From contig NZ_VFME01000001.1 of assembly GCF_006714895.1 (NCBI RefSeq), positions 2,790,001-2,854,000 on the forward strand: a stretch of DNA of 64,000 nt, written 5' to 3'. This DNA is from Gramella sp. Hel_I_59 (GTDB lineage Bacteria > Bacteroidota > Bacteroidia > Flavobacteriales > Flavobacteriaceae). The notes under the pieces are model-generated. The model did not search any database. It was given only the letters and a program-made list of their open reading frames with translations, and was not told the DNA's origin. Positions 46,581-53,365 of the stretch are shown piece after piece. The translations under genes and the position numbers were made by a program. Each line of letters opens with the position of its first letter. Within the stretch, counting starts at the first letter, position 1.

Positions 46581-47722
46581 GATCTAATTCTTTTTAAAGC
46601 TTCATCGATCATTTCTTCCGTAGCACAAAGGGAGAAACGAACATAATCTCTTCCCTGCTCACCAAATATAAAACCCGGAGTTACGAACAGATTTTTATCA
46701 TACAACAATTCATCAACCAGGCTTTCTGCACTTTTACCTGCAGGAGCCTTCGCCCAAACAAAAAGTCCAGACTGCCCCGGGGCTGCTTCACAATTCAATG
46801 TTTTTACCAGTTCCAGAACTTTCTTTTTTCTTGAACTGTATAACTCGTTTAAATTTACAAACCATTCATCTGAAAGTTGAAGTGCCTTTACTGCCCCAGC
46901 CTGCAAAGGATAGAACATACCACTGTCCATATTGGATTTTACTTTTAGAACAGCTTCAATACTTTTTGAACTTCCGGCGAGCATTCCAACTCTCCAGCCA
47001 GCCATATTAAAACTTTTACTTAGCGAATTAAGTTCCATCACGTAGTCGCTCCTTTTATGGGAATCTAGAATACTCAAAGGTTCTGTATTCTGAATAAAAC
47101 TATATGGATTATCATTGACTACCAGAATTTCATTCTTTTCAGCAAAAGCGGTCAGTTTTTCAAAGAAGTCTGCAGTCGCCTTGGTTCCCGTAGGCATATG
47201 CGGATAATTCACCCACATGATCTTTACATTTTCAAGTCCCTGTTGCTCTAATGCTTCCAGGTCTGGCAACCAGTTCTGCGATTCATCCAAAGTGTATTTC
47301 TGAACTTCTGCCTGTAGTAAGCCGGAAACTGAAGTATAGGTAGGATAACCTGGATCCGGGACTAAAACTTTGTCTCCTTTATTCAGGAATGCCATGGAAA
47401 TATGCATAATCCCTTCCTTGCTTCCCATGAGCGGAAGAATTTCATTTTCAGCATCCAGATTTACATGATAATACCGAGAATAAAAAGCTATCATAGCATT
47501 TCTTAGTTCCGGAATTCCTTTATATGGCTGGTATTGATGCGCTTTGGAATGTTTTAGCCCATTTTGCATCGCATCAATTACTTGCTGCGGTGGTGCAAGA
47601 TCCGGACTTCCAATTCCAAGATTGATTACCGGTTTGCCCTGTTCTCGCAAAGCTGCCACTTCCCTTAATTTTTTGGAGAAGTAGTATTCCTGTACGCTTT
47701 CCAGTCTTTCTGCTGTCTTCAT
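46577..47722 (-). CDS. Class I/II aminotransferase of the aromatic amino acid operon
   Basis: This 381-aa PLP aminotransferase resembles LL-diaminopimelate/aspartate-type enzymes (NLGIGSPDLAPPQQVIDAM, WVNYPHMPTG, VVNDNPYSFI, NSLSKSFNMAGWRVGML with the Schiff-base lysine). Its place between pheA and tyrA, with four-base overlaps on both sides, argues that it makes Phe and Tyr from phenylpyruvate and 4-hydroxyphenylpyruvate. That substrate is inferred from context. The C-terminal carboxylate-binding Arg is in DYVRFSLCA. Confidence 0.9.
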   Translation of the reverse strand: MKTAERLESVQEYYFSKKLREVAALREQGKPVINLGIGSPDLAPPQQVIDAMQNGLKHSKAHQYQPYKGIPELRNAMIAFYSRYYHVNLDAENEILPLMGSKEGIMHISMAFLNKGDKVLVPDPGYPTYTSVSGLLQAEVQKYTLDESQNWLPDLEALEQQGLENVKIMWVNYPHMPTGTKATADFFEKLTAFAEKNEILVVNDNPYSFIQNTEPLSILDSHKRSDYVMELNSLSKSFNMAGWRVGMLAGSSKSIEAVLKVKSNMDSGMFYPLQAGAVKALQLSDEWFVNLNELYSSRKKKVLELVKTLNCEAAPGQSGLFVWAKAPAGKSAESLVDELLYDKNLFVTPGFIFGEQGRDYVRFSLCATEEMIDEALKRIRS

Positions 47723-48543
47723 GACAATCTGCTTTTGTATATTCCTAATATGTTCAGGTCCTCGGTCATTAATCTCAATACATCCATCGCACGATCAAAA
47801 TCTTCGCTTTTATCAAAGATCACATCTACGAAAAATGAATATTTCCAGGGCTCGTCTATGATTGGCAATGACTGTATCTTGGTTAGATTCAAATAGGAAT
47901 CACGTAGGATATTGAGTACTGAAACCAGGCTTCCACGATCACTCTTTAAATCAAATTTTAAAGATGCTTTATCAAGAATTTCACCATTCGGCTTTTGTTC
48001 TTCTGTTCCCAGAACCAGAAATCTGGTGGTATTGGATTTGATCGTATGAATGCCTGAAGCTAGAATTTCGAGTCCGTACATACTTGCCGCCGCAGGACTT
48101 GCTACCGCCGCAACTTTCAGTTTTTTTTCTGAAGAAATTCTACGGGCGGCCTCTGCAGTATCTGCATCTTCGATCAACTTAATATGCGGATGTTTTTTAA
48201 AAAAATCCTTGCACTGCAATAAAGCCATAGGATGAGAATATACTTTTTTGATATCCTCTATTTTCTGACCTTTCACCGCCATCAAATTCATATTCACCGG
48301 AGTGTAATGCTCTCCAATGACCTTTAACTTGTATTCATCAATCAGGGCATAATTAGGAAGAATAGAGCCTGCAATACTGTTTTCGATAGCCATCACTGCT
48401 TCTGTGGTGCCACCTGAGGCTAGCGCTGTAGTGAGTTCCTGAAATGACATATGTTCAGCCACAGCAGTTTGCTCTCCAAAATAGTCCATCACCACGAGGT
48501 GATGAAAAGATCCTTTAATACCCTGAATTCCGACTTTTCTCAT
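47719..48543 (-). CDS. pheA: Prephenate dehydratase
   Basis: PheA converts prephenate to phenylpyruvate. The 274-aa protein has a dehydratase domain (VGIQGIKGSFHHLVV, AIENSIAGSILPNYALI, HPMALLQCKDFF, TAEAARRIS, KSNTTRFLVLG with the catalytic TRF) and a C-terminal ACT domain (RGSLVSVLNILRDSYLNLTKI). The Phe-binding ESRP motif reads QSLP here and GALV reads GSLV, so feedback inhibition may be changed. It is the first gene of the operon pheA-aminotransferase-tyrA-aroGQ and is preceded by the Phe/Tyr attenuator at 48559-48684. Confidence 0.95.
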   Translation of the reverse strand: MRKVGIQGIKGSFHHLVVMDYFGEQTAVAEHMSFQELTTALASGGTTEAVMAIENSIAGSILPNYALIDEYKLKVIGEHYTPVNMNLMAVKGQKIEDIKKVYSHPMALLQCKDFFKKHPHIKLIEDADTAEAARRISSEKKLKVAAVASPAAASMYGLEILASGIHTIKSNTTRFLVLGTEEQKPNGEILDKASLKFDLKSDRGSLVSVLNILRDSYLNLTKIQSLPIIDEPWKYSFFVDVIFDKSEDFDRAMDVLRLMTEDLNILGIYKSRLS

Positions 48544-48551
48544 TTTTTTCC

Positions 48552-48583
48552 AAAAAAAAAGTCCCGATCTAAGATCGAGACTT
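48552..48583 (-). terminator. Attenuator terminator in the pheA leader
   Basis: On the minus strand AAGTCTCGATC (48583-48573) and GATCGGGACTT (48569-48559) form an 11-bp stem with loop TTA and a single T-G pair, followed by nine T (two of them in the stem). It ends nine bases before the pheA start codon. The rest of the operon can be expressed only if this terminator is prevented. The 3' arm contains ATCGGGA, repeated exactly in the leader at 48618-48624, which allows a competing antiterminator. Confidence 0.88.
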
Positions 48584-48606
48584 TTATATAATTTTAGCTT
48601 ACTTAA

Positions 48607-48658
48607 TCATATAGCATTCCCGATTCTATTCCTGGTATAGAAATAAAAATAATAGAAT
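48607..48658 (-). promoter_or_regulatory. Pause (1:2) hairpin and antiterminator segment of the pheA leader
   Basis: Segment 1 ATTCTATT (48651-48658) and segment 2 AATAGAAT (48623-48630) form an 8-bp stem. Segment 2 continues into ATCGGGA (48618-48624), which can instead pair with segment 3 TCTCGAT (48574-48580) in seven bp with one T-G pair, plus a bulge and two further pairs. The two pairings exclude each other. Confidence 0.75.
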
Positions 48659-48684
48659 GCGTTCCAGTTAATTAAGCTTGTCAT
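48607..48684 (-). CDS. Phe/Tyr attenuation leader peptide (25 aa)
   Basis: This short reading frame starts with ATG 48684 and ends with TGA at 48607. Residues 10-16 are FYYFYFY: three Phe and four Tyr codons without interruption (TTC TAT TAT TTT TAT TTC TAT). It lies 23 bases upstream of the terminator hairpin that precedes pheA. Segment ATTCTATT (48651-48658) over the first aromatic codons can pair with AATAGAAT (48623-48630). The following ATCGGGA (48618-48624) can pair with TCTCGAT (48574-48580) of the terminator's 5' arm. Stalling on scarce Phe- or Tyr-tRNA would free the antiterminator; reading to the stop would cover it. This is the layout of pheA/trp leader attenuators. No function other than sensing is expected. 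Confidence 0.88.
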   Translation of the reverse strand: MTSLINWNAFYYFYFYTRNRIGNAI

Positions 48685-48728
48685 TTCAATAATTATGAAT
48701 TACTAAAGTAGTACTAATATTCAAGACT

Positions 48729-48736
48729 CAAAATTA
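48729..48736 (-). promoter_or_regulatory. -7 box of the pheA leader transcript
   Basis: On the minus strand TAATTTTG matches TAnnTTTG. It lies 44 bases upstream of the leader ATG. There is no TTG at the ideal -33 distance, so the call is moderate. Confidence 0.4.
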
Positions 48737-48868
48737 AACGGGATCCAAATTGGAACTTTTCCCATATTCGGAAAATTGATGTGAATTATTTACAGATTAC
48801 GATTTAATACCTCAAAATTGACTGCTAACATTGAAAGATAATCAGTGAGTTCTCTGAAGATTTATTCC

Positions 48869-48876
48869 TAATTTTG
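48869..48876 (+). promoter_or_regulatory. -7 box of gldA promoter
   Basis: TAATTTTG matches TAnnTTTG and ends ten bases before the gldA ATG, so the leader is very short. There is no clear -33. Confidence 0.45.
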
Positions 48877-48886
48877 ATCTCAATCT

Positions 48887-49804
48887 ATGTCTATACAAGT
48901 AAATAATATATCAAAAAGCTTCGGAGATCAGCAGGCGCTAGAAAATGTAAGCTTTGAAATTGGCCGCGGTGAGATCGTTGGATTCCTTGGACCTAATGGT
49001 GCGGGAAAATCTACTTTGATGAAGATTCTTACTGGCTACCTTTCTGCAGATTCCGGGGAAGCCAAGATCAATGATTTCACGCTGGATACTCAGCTGGCAG
49101 ATCTTCAGCGAAGTATTGGATATCTGCCTGAGCACAATCCACTATATACTGAAATGTATGTTCGGGAGTACCTGCAGTTCCATGCATCCATATTTTCAGC
49201 TCCGAAGGACAGGATCGAAGAAGTCATTAATCTTACCGGGCTTTCACCTGAAGCAAACAAAAAAATAGAACAGCTATCGAAAGGATACCGGCAACGTGTT
49301 GGACTTGCGGCTGCGCTATTGCATGATCCCGAGGTATTGATCCTGGATGAACCTACTACTGGTCTCGATCCGAATCAGTTGGTTGAAATAAGATCATTAA
49401 TTAGTTCTATTGGAAAAGACGGCAAGGATGGTAAGCGGGGAAAAACCGTATTTCTTTCCACTCATATTATGCGTGAGGTGGAAGCCATCTGTGACCGGGT
49501 CATCATTATTAATAATGGAAAGATCGTCGCCGATAAGTATCTCAAAGATCTTAGGAATGAAAAAGAACAGGTGATCTTTGTAGAATTCGACTATCGAATT
49601 GAAGAAATTGCTCTTCAAAAGATCCCTGGAATGATCTCTGCAAAAAATACCGGCGGCTTTACCTATGAGCTAATTTTTGATTCCAATAAAGACATGCGTC
49701 CGGCTGTTTTTGATTTCGCCCATGATAACGGACTCAAAACGCTACAGCTAAATCAAAAGACCAAGAACCTGGAAACTCTGTTTGCTGAACTTACCCAAAA
49801 ATAG
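48887..49804 (+). CDS. gldA: Gliding motility ABC transporter ATPase GldA
   Basis: This 305-aa ABC ATPase has Walker A GPNGAGKSTLM, signature LSKGYRQRVGLAAALLHDPEVLILDEPTTG (read as LSKGYRQR and the Walker B LILDEP), and H-loop STHIMREVEAICDRV. It fits GldA of flavobacteria, which works with GldF and GldG. Those permease genes are not adjacent, as is usual for gldA. PorT and a T9SS substrate are in the same window. A near-perfect copy of the last 37 bases of this gene occurs 235 bases downstream. Confidence 0.87.
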   Translation: MSIQVNNISKSFGDQQALENVSFEIGRGEIVGFLGPNGAGKSTLMKILTGYLSADSGEAKINDFTLDTQLADLQRSIGYLPEHNPLYTEMYVREYLQFHASIFSAPKDRIEEVINLTGLSPEANKKIEQLSKGYRQRVGLAAALLHDPEVLILDEPTTGLDPNQLVEIRSLISSIGKDGKDGKRGKTVFLSTHIMREVEAICDRVIIINNGKIVADKYLKDLRNEKEQVIFVEFDYRIEEIALQKIPGMISAKNTGGFTYELIFDSNKDMRPAVFDFAHDNGLKTLQLNQKTKNLETLFAELTQK

Positions 49805-49873
49805 CATCGAGCGAGCACAGGTTCAATAACCCAAGGCTACAGTTATAGCTCTAAAACTGCCTTTTAGTTGTTT

Positions 49874-49974
49874 GCGTTAGGGATTGTAGCGGCATCCTTT
49901 GGACACGAGGCTGAGCTTGTCGAGGGATTGTGTTCAAAGATATAGCGGAAAGCCCGGCCCAAAGGGAAACGCCC
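49874..49974 (+). repeat. Intergenic structured repeat, copy A (101 bp)
   Basis: It begins GCGTTAGGGATTGTAGCGGC and ends GGGAAACGCCC. A central stem is formed by CTTTGGACAC (49897-49906) and GTGTTCAAAG (49930-49939). The loop carries GGCTGAGCTTGTCGAG. Its arms differ from those of copies B and C, yet still pair. It lies in sense orientation behind gldA. Confidence 0.85.
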
Positions 49975-50001
49975 AAATTTTTAAAGATCTCTGCAGTAGT
50001 T

Positions 50002-50038
50002 ACCTGGAAACTTTGTTTGCTGAACTTACCCAAAAATA
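50002..50038 (+). repeat. Duplicated gldA 3' end
   Basis: These 37 bases match gldA 49767-49803 with one mismatch, covering the last codons (NLETLFAELTQK) and the stop. The copy is followed by repeat copy B, just as gldA itself is followed by copy A. It is a trace of a tandem duplication of the gene end with its downstream element. Confidence 0.9.
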
Positions 50039-50098
50039 AAATCAATCGACAAGTTAAAGGACCTAAGTTTCAACTCTAGTCCTGTTTAGTAAAATTTT

Positions 50099-50199
50099 GC
50101 GTTAGGGATTGCAGCGGCATCCTTTTAACACGAGGCTGAGCTTGTCGAGGCTTCATGTTAAAAGATAAAGCGGAAAGCCCGGCCCAAAGGGAAACGCAC
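50099..50199 (+). repeat. Intergenic structured repeat, copy B (101 bp)
   Basis: It has the same ends as copy A (GCGTTAGGGATTGCAGCGGC to GGGAAACGCAC). The central stem is CTTTTAACA (50122-50130) with TGTTAAAAG (50156-50164), different in sequence from copy A but again fully paired. Copies A and B and the duplicated gldA tail fill the 415-bp gap 49805-50219. Confidence 0.85.
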
Positions 50200-50219
50200 A
50201 AATCTGAAAAATCATTGAA

Positions 50220-50969
50220 CTATTCAAAAATCAATCTGCCTTCAAAATGTTCCGTTACATCAACATCTGCCGGCCTGTTTACCGAAATAATATCTCCATA
50301 ACTAAAAAGATCGGCTTTCAAAGATTGTTGCGGATTAATGATCAACTTATTCGTCCCGCGATGTAAAAGGTCATAATGCAGTACGACAAGATCTCTAGCT
50401 TCCAACCTGGAATCTCCAGCTGCAAAGAAGCCGTCAAAATTTTCTACGCTTCCAGAAAGAAAGAAATGCGAATAATTATCGCTGGTGATCCGGAAGTTCT
50501 TTACTTCAAGATCCAGTGTAAAATCACCATTGGTATAAACCTCAATATCTTTATCCTGATTTTCGGAAACCAACCAAAGCTCATCCAAGCGTAAAGTTCC
50601 AACACTTTCTATCATCAAATTTCCTGCGTGTCTTAAGTAAGTAAGATCGGGAACAGTGACATAAACTTTGGTTATATTAAAATCACGCACAAAATTACAA
50701 TCGTTCTCGTTTCGTAAAACCAACTGACCATCGATCACTTTAGCCGAGACCTCATTCCGAAGATTTTCACCGGTTTCAATAATAACTTTTTGCGTTTCTC
50801 CCTGTTCGATAAACAATTTGATCTTATCATAAACCAGGATCTCGTCAAAACTTTCAAGTACTATTTCTTCGGAAGTGATCGCGCCAGCTTTCTGAAAACA
50901 GTCATTGGCATCTTCAGAATCACAACTCCAGAGTACTATTCCGAAGAATAAAAATATCAGTTTTTTCAT
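50220..50969 (-). CDS. Lipoprotein with head GIN-type DUF2807 beta-helix domain
   Basis: This 249-aa protein has a lipoprotein signal (KKLIFLFFGIVLWSCDSE, Cys16). The mature part is a putative auto-transporter adhesin head GIN domain (DUF2807): SFDEILVYDKIKLFIEQGETQKVIIETGENL at its start (given here in outline), followed by repetitive short beta strands with NLMIES, DGDFTLDLE-like and GDSRLEARDL. The family sits at the Bacteroidota cell surface with unknown function. It overlaps the upstream PagL-like gene by four bases, so the pair is one transcription unit. Confidence 0.82.
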   Translation of the reverse strand: MKKLIFLFFGIVLWSCDSEDANDCFQKAGAITSEEIVLESFDEILVYDKIKLFIEQGETQKVIIETGENLRNEVSAKVIDGQLVLRNENDCNFVRDFNITKVYVTVPDLTYLRHAGNLMIESVGTLRLDELWLVSENQDKDIEVYTNGDFTLDLEVKNFRITSDNYSHFFLSGSVENFDGFFAAGDSRLEARDLVVLHYDLLHRGTNKLIINPQQSLKADLFSYGDIISVNRPADVDVTEHFEGRLIFE

Positions 50970-52069
50970 AATCTGTAACCTATTGAAAATTCTACTGCTT
51001 CCGCATTTGCTCCATGGGATCTAACTGTGACCGAAGCCCACCAGTCTTTAGAAAAATCACGTTGCAAACCCATTCGGTTGTAAACTCTATCCACATAATC
51101 ATCATATGGATAGTAAGCATAATACCCAAGATGCGTGATCAGGGAGATTTTATTGAAAGTGAGTTTGTGACCTAGAAATAATCCCACTCGCTTAGCATCC
51201 TCATCGCCTGAAGTTCCTTTCTGCGGAAATGCTATCGACTGATACCTGATAAATTCTTCCAGAGACCTTGAAAAGAAAAGCTCTGCTCCTCCATGCAGCG
51301 TACTTCTGTGATTCAGAACTTTATCTGCATACGCTGAAACCGTCAAAAATGGCAATCTTGGAGAACCTATCACCCCTGAAGTATTCACACCACTTCGAAC
51401 AGCAAAATTATAATGAAAAGGTTCGGTATATTTTTCTTCCTCTCCTCTCGGGATATAGTCGGGATGCTCCTTATGGTCCAGCAGGTAATTAACTCCTACG
51501 TTGAAAGTGAAGGTATTTGTACTATGATTTGGAGAACCCATATCTGCATTGGAATAATGTATAATGGTTACTCCTGCATTCATTCCCAATCCGCCTACGA
51601 TCTTTTCCTTGTGAATATTTCCCATTAAATAGGTAGAACTCAAAAAGCGGGTTCCGTAGGCATTATTCTGATAATTGGTATCAGCATCGTAAGGATCTGT
51701 GGTATAAGCTACTCCCTGGCCTATTCGAAACATCAGCAATCGCTGCAGGAAATAGAAACTGAAATGACCGTAAACAGAATAATTCTCTCCGAGATACTGA
51801 TTCTTCATATTCTGATAGATAAAAGAATATCCAAAATCAGGATAATTATACCTGCTTTCCCATTTTTCGAGTCCGTAGGTTTTCCGGTTCACGCTCAGTA
51901 AAAAACCTTCCTGGTGCTCATCGATCAAATGTGCAATATCCGGGTTGTGTTCAAGGATACTTCCATAAAAATAGCTGGCATCGAAGGAATAATATTTTTC
52001 AGGTTTTTCTTCCTGTGCCTGTATGAACAAGCTGAAAAACATGAGGAGAGCGGGGAGAATTCTTTTCAT
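50966..52069 (-). CDS. Acyloxyacyl hydrolase / lipid A 3-O-deacylase (PagL-like) outer-membrane protein
   Basis: This 367-aa exported protein (signal ILPALLMFFSLFIQAQ) has beta-barrel character. Its motif THIIHYSNADMGSPN-like (IIHYSNADMGSPNHSTNTF) carries the His-x-Ser pair followed by Asn, as in PagL-type lipid A deacylases. It would trim acyl chains from lipid A in the outer membrane. It ends in a typical barrel strand (EFSIGYRL). Function is inferred from the motif; the flavobacterial members have not been tied to a specific substrate here. Confidence 0.75.
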   Translation of the reverse strand: MKRILPALLMFFSLFIQAQEEKPEKYYSFDASYFYGSILEHNPDIAHLIDEHQEGFLLSVNRKTYGLEKWESRYNYPDFGYSFIYQNMKNQYLGENYSVYGHFSFYFLQRLLMFRIGQGVAYTTDPYDADTNYQNNAYGTRFLSSTYLMGNIHKEKIVGGLGMNAGVTIIHYSNADMGSPNHSTNTFTFNVGVNYLLDHKEHPDYIPRGEEEKYTEPFHYNFAVRSGVNTSGVIGSPRLPFLTVSAYADKVLNHRSTLHGGAELFFSRSLEEFIRYQSIAFPQKGTSGDEDAKRVGLFLGHKLTFNKISLITHLGYYAYYPYDDYVDRVYNRMGLQRDFSKDWWASVTVRSHGANAEAVEFSIGYRL

Positions 52070-52120
52070 ACGGAGACAAATCTAACATATTTACGAATAT
52101 TATTCCGTTAGAGTTTGAAC

Positions 52121-53077
52121 TTAGAAAACTGCTTCAGCAATCTGCCTGATATTCGTACTTTTTCCCATGGAATAATAGTGCAAAACAGGCGCCCCACCCT
52201 TGATCAATTCTTTGCTTTGCTGGATACACCATTCTACACCAACCTGCCGTACCTCTTGATTATTTTCACATTTTTCCACTTCGTGAATCAAAGCTTCCGG
52301 AAGATCCACGTGGAATCTATGCGGCAGTAAACTCAATTGTTTTATAGTCGCCAAAGGCTTCAATCCCGGAATAATAGGCACATTGATCCCCTGATCCCGG
52401 CATTTTTCAACGAATTCGAAATAGCACTGATTATTAAAAAACATCTGGGTCACCACATATTCTGCTCCGGCATCTACTTTTTGTTTTAAGCGCCGAACAT
52501 CGGAATCTATACTCGGAGCCTCCATATGTTTTTCCGGATAACCAGCAACGCCAATACAAAAATCTGTGTTATGACCTTTTTCGATGACCTCATCCAGATA
52601 TTTACCTTCGTTCATATCCCTGATCTGTTCCACCAGCTCACTGGCAAATTGGTGTCCGTTTGCTTCCGGCTTAAAATAAGTTTCGCTTTTTACTGCATCT
52701 CCCCGAAGTGCCACTACGTTCTTGATTCCCAGAAAATCCAGGTCGATCAGGAAATTCTCGGTGTCTTCCTTTGAAAAACCTCCGCAAAGAATATGAGGTA
52801 CCGCATCCACTCCATATTTGCTTTGAATCGCAGCACAGATCCCAACAGTTCCGGGACGTTTTCTAACGATCTTTTTTTCCAGGAGTCCGTTTTCACGTTC
52901 AGAATACACATATTCTTCACGATGGTAAGTCACGTCTATAAATGGCGGATTGAATTCCATCAAAGGATCGATATTTTCGTAAATCGAATTGATATTAAAT
53001 CCTTTTAAAGGCGGTAGGATCTCAAAAGAGAATACTGTTTCTCCCGTGGTTTTCTCCAGATGTTCGGTAATCTTCAT
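52121..53077 (-). CDS. metF: 5,10-methylenetetrahydrofolate reductase
   Basis: MetF reduces methylenetetrahydrofolate to 5-methyltetrahydrofolate, the methyl donor for methionine synthase. The 318-aa FAD enzyme shows FSFEILPPLKG (catalytic Glu), FIDVTYH, LCGGFSKEDTENFLIDL, NVVALRGD and GAEYVVTQMFFNNQCYFEFV. It lies downstream of metH on the same strand, 288 bp away, with repeat copy C in the gap. It is probably also under the SAM riboswitch if transcription reads through. Confidence 0.96.
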   Translation of the reverse strand: MKITEHLEKTTGETVFSFEILPPLKGFNINSIYENIDPLMEFNPPFIDVTYHREEYVYSERENGLLEKKIVRKRPGTVGICAAIQSKYGVDAVPHILCGGFSKEDTENFLIDLDFLGIKNVVALRGDAVKSETYFKPEANGHQFASELVEQIRDMNEGKYLDEVIEKGHNTDFCIGVAGYPEKHMEAPSIDSDVRRLKQKVDAGAEYVVTQMFFNNQCYFEFVEKCRDQGINVPIIPGLKPLATIKQLSLLPHRFHVDLPEALIHEVEKCENNQEVRQVGVEWCIQQSKELIKGGAPVLHYYSMGKSTNIRQIAEAVF

Positions 53078-53100
53078 GATTTTGATACTAATTTCAATTT

Positions 53101-53201
53101 GGGCGTTGCCCTTCGGGCCGGGCTTTTCGCTTTATCTTTTAGTACGATGCTTCGACAGGCTCAGCTTCGTACTAAAAGGATGCCGCTGCAATCCCTAACG
53201 C
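53101..53201 (-). repeat. Intergenic structured repeat, copy C (101 bp)
   Basis: Read on the minus strand, it runs from GCGTTAGGGATTGCAGCGGC to GGGCAACGCCC. The central stem CTTTTAGTACGA/TCGTACTAAAAG (53167-53178 with 53136-53147) has 12 perfect pairs and yet another sequence. GCCC-GAA-GGGC forms the 3' hairpin. It lies in the sense direction between metH and metF. Confidence 0.88.
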
Positions 53202-53365
53202 ATATTTTTCACTTCACAATTTTTTTCGTTCTGAACCTGTTTCAGAATCTTTAAAGAACCTGAAATCGATTATTCAAGGAGTTGAATTAATTCAGCTTCA
53301 CTGACATCGTTTCTGACTTCCCTAATTTCCTGTTGGTCTAAAGACTAACTTCTTAATACTCAGTA

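Noticed and set aside
49874..50199. Copies A and B as a CRISPR array
   Set aside because: Only two adjacent units of 101 bp with internal inverted repeats, no short regular spacers and no cas genes.
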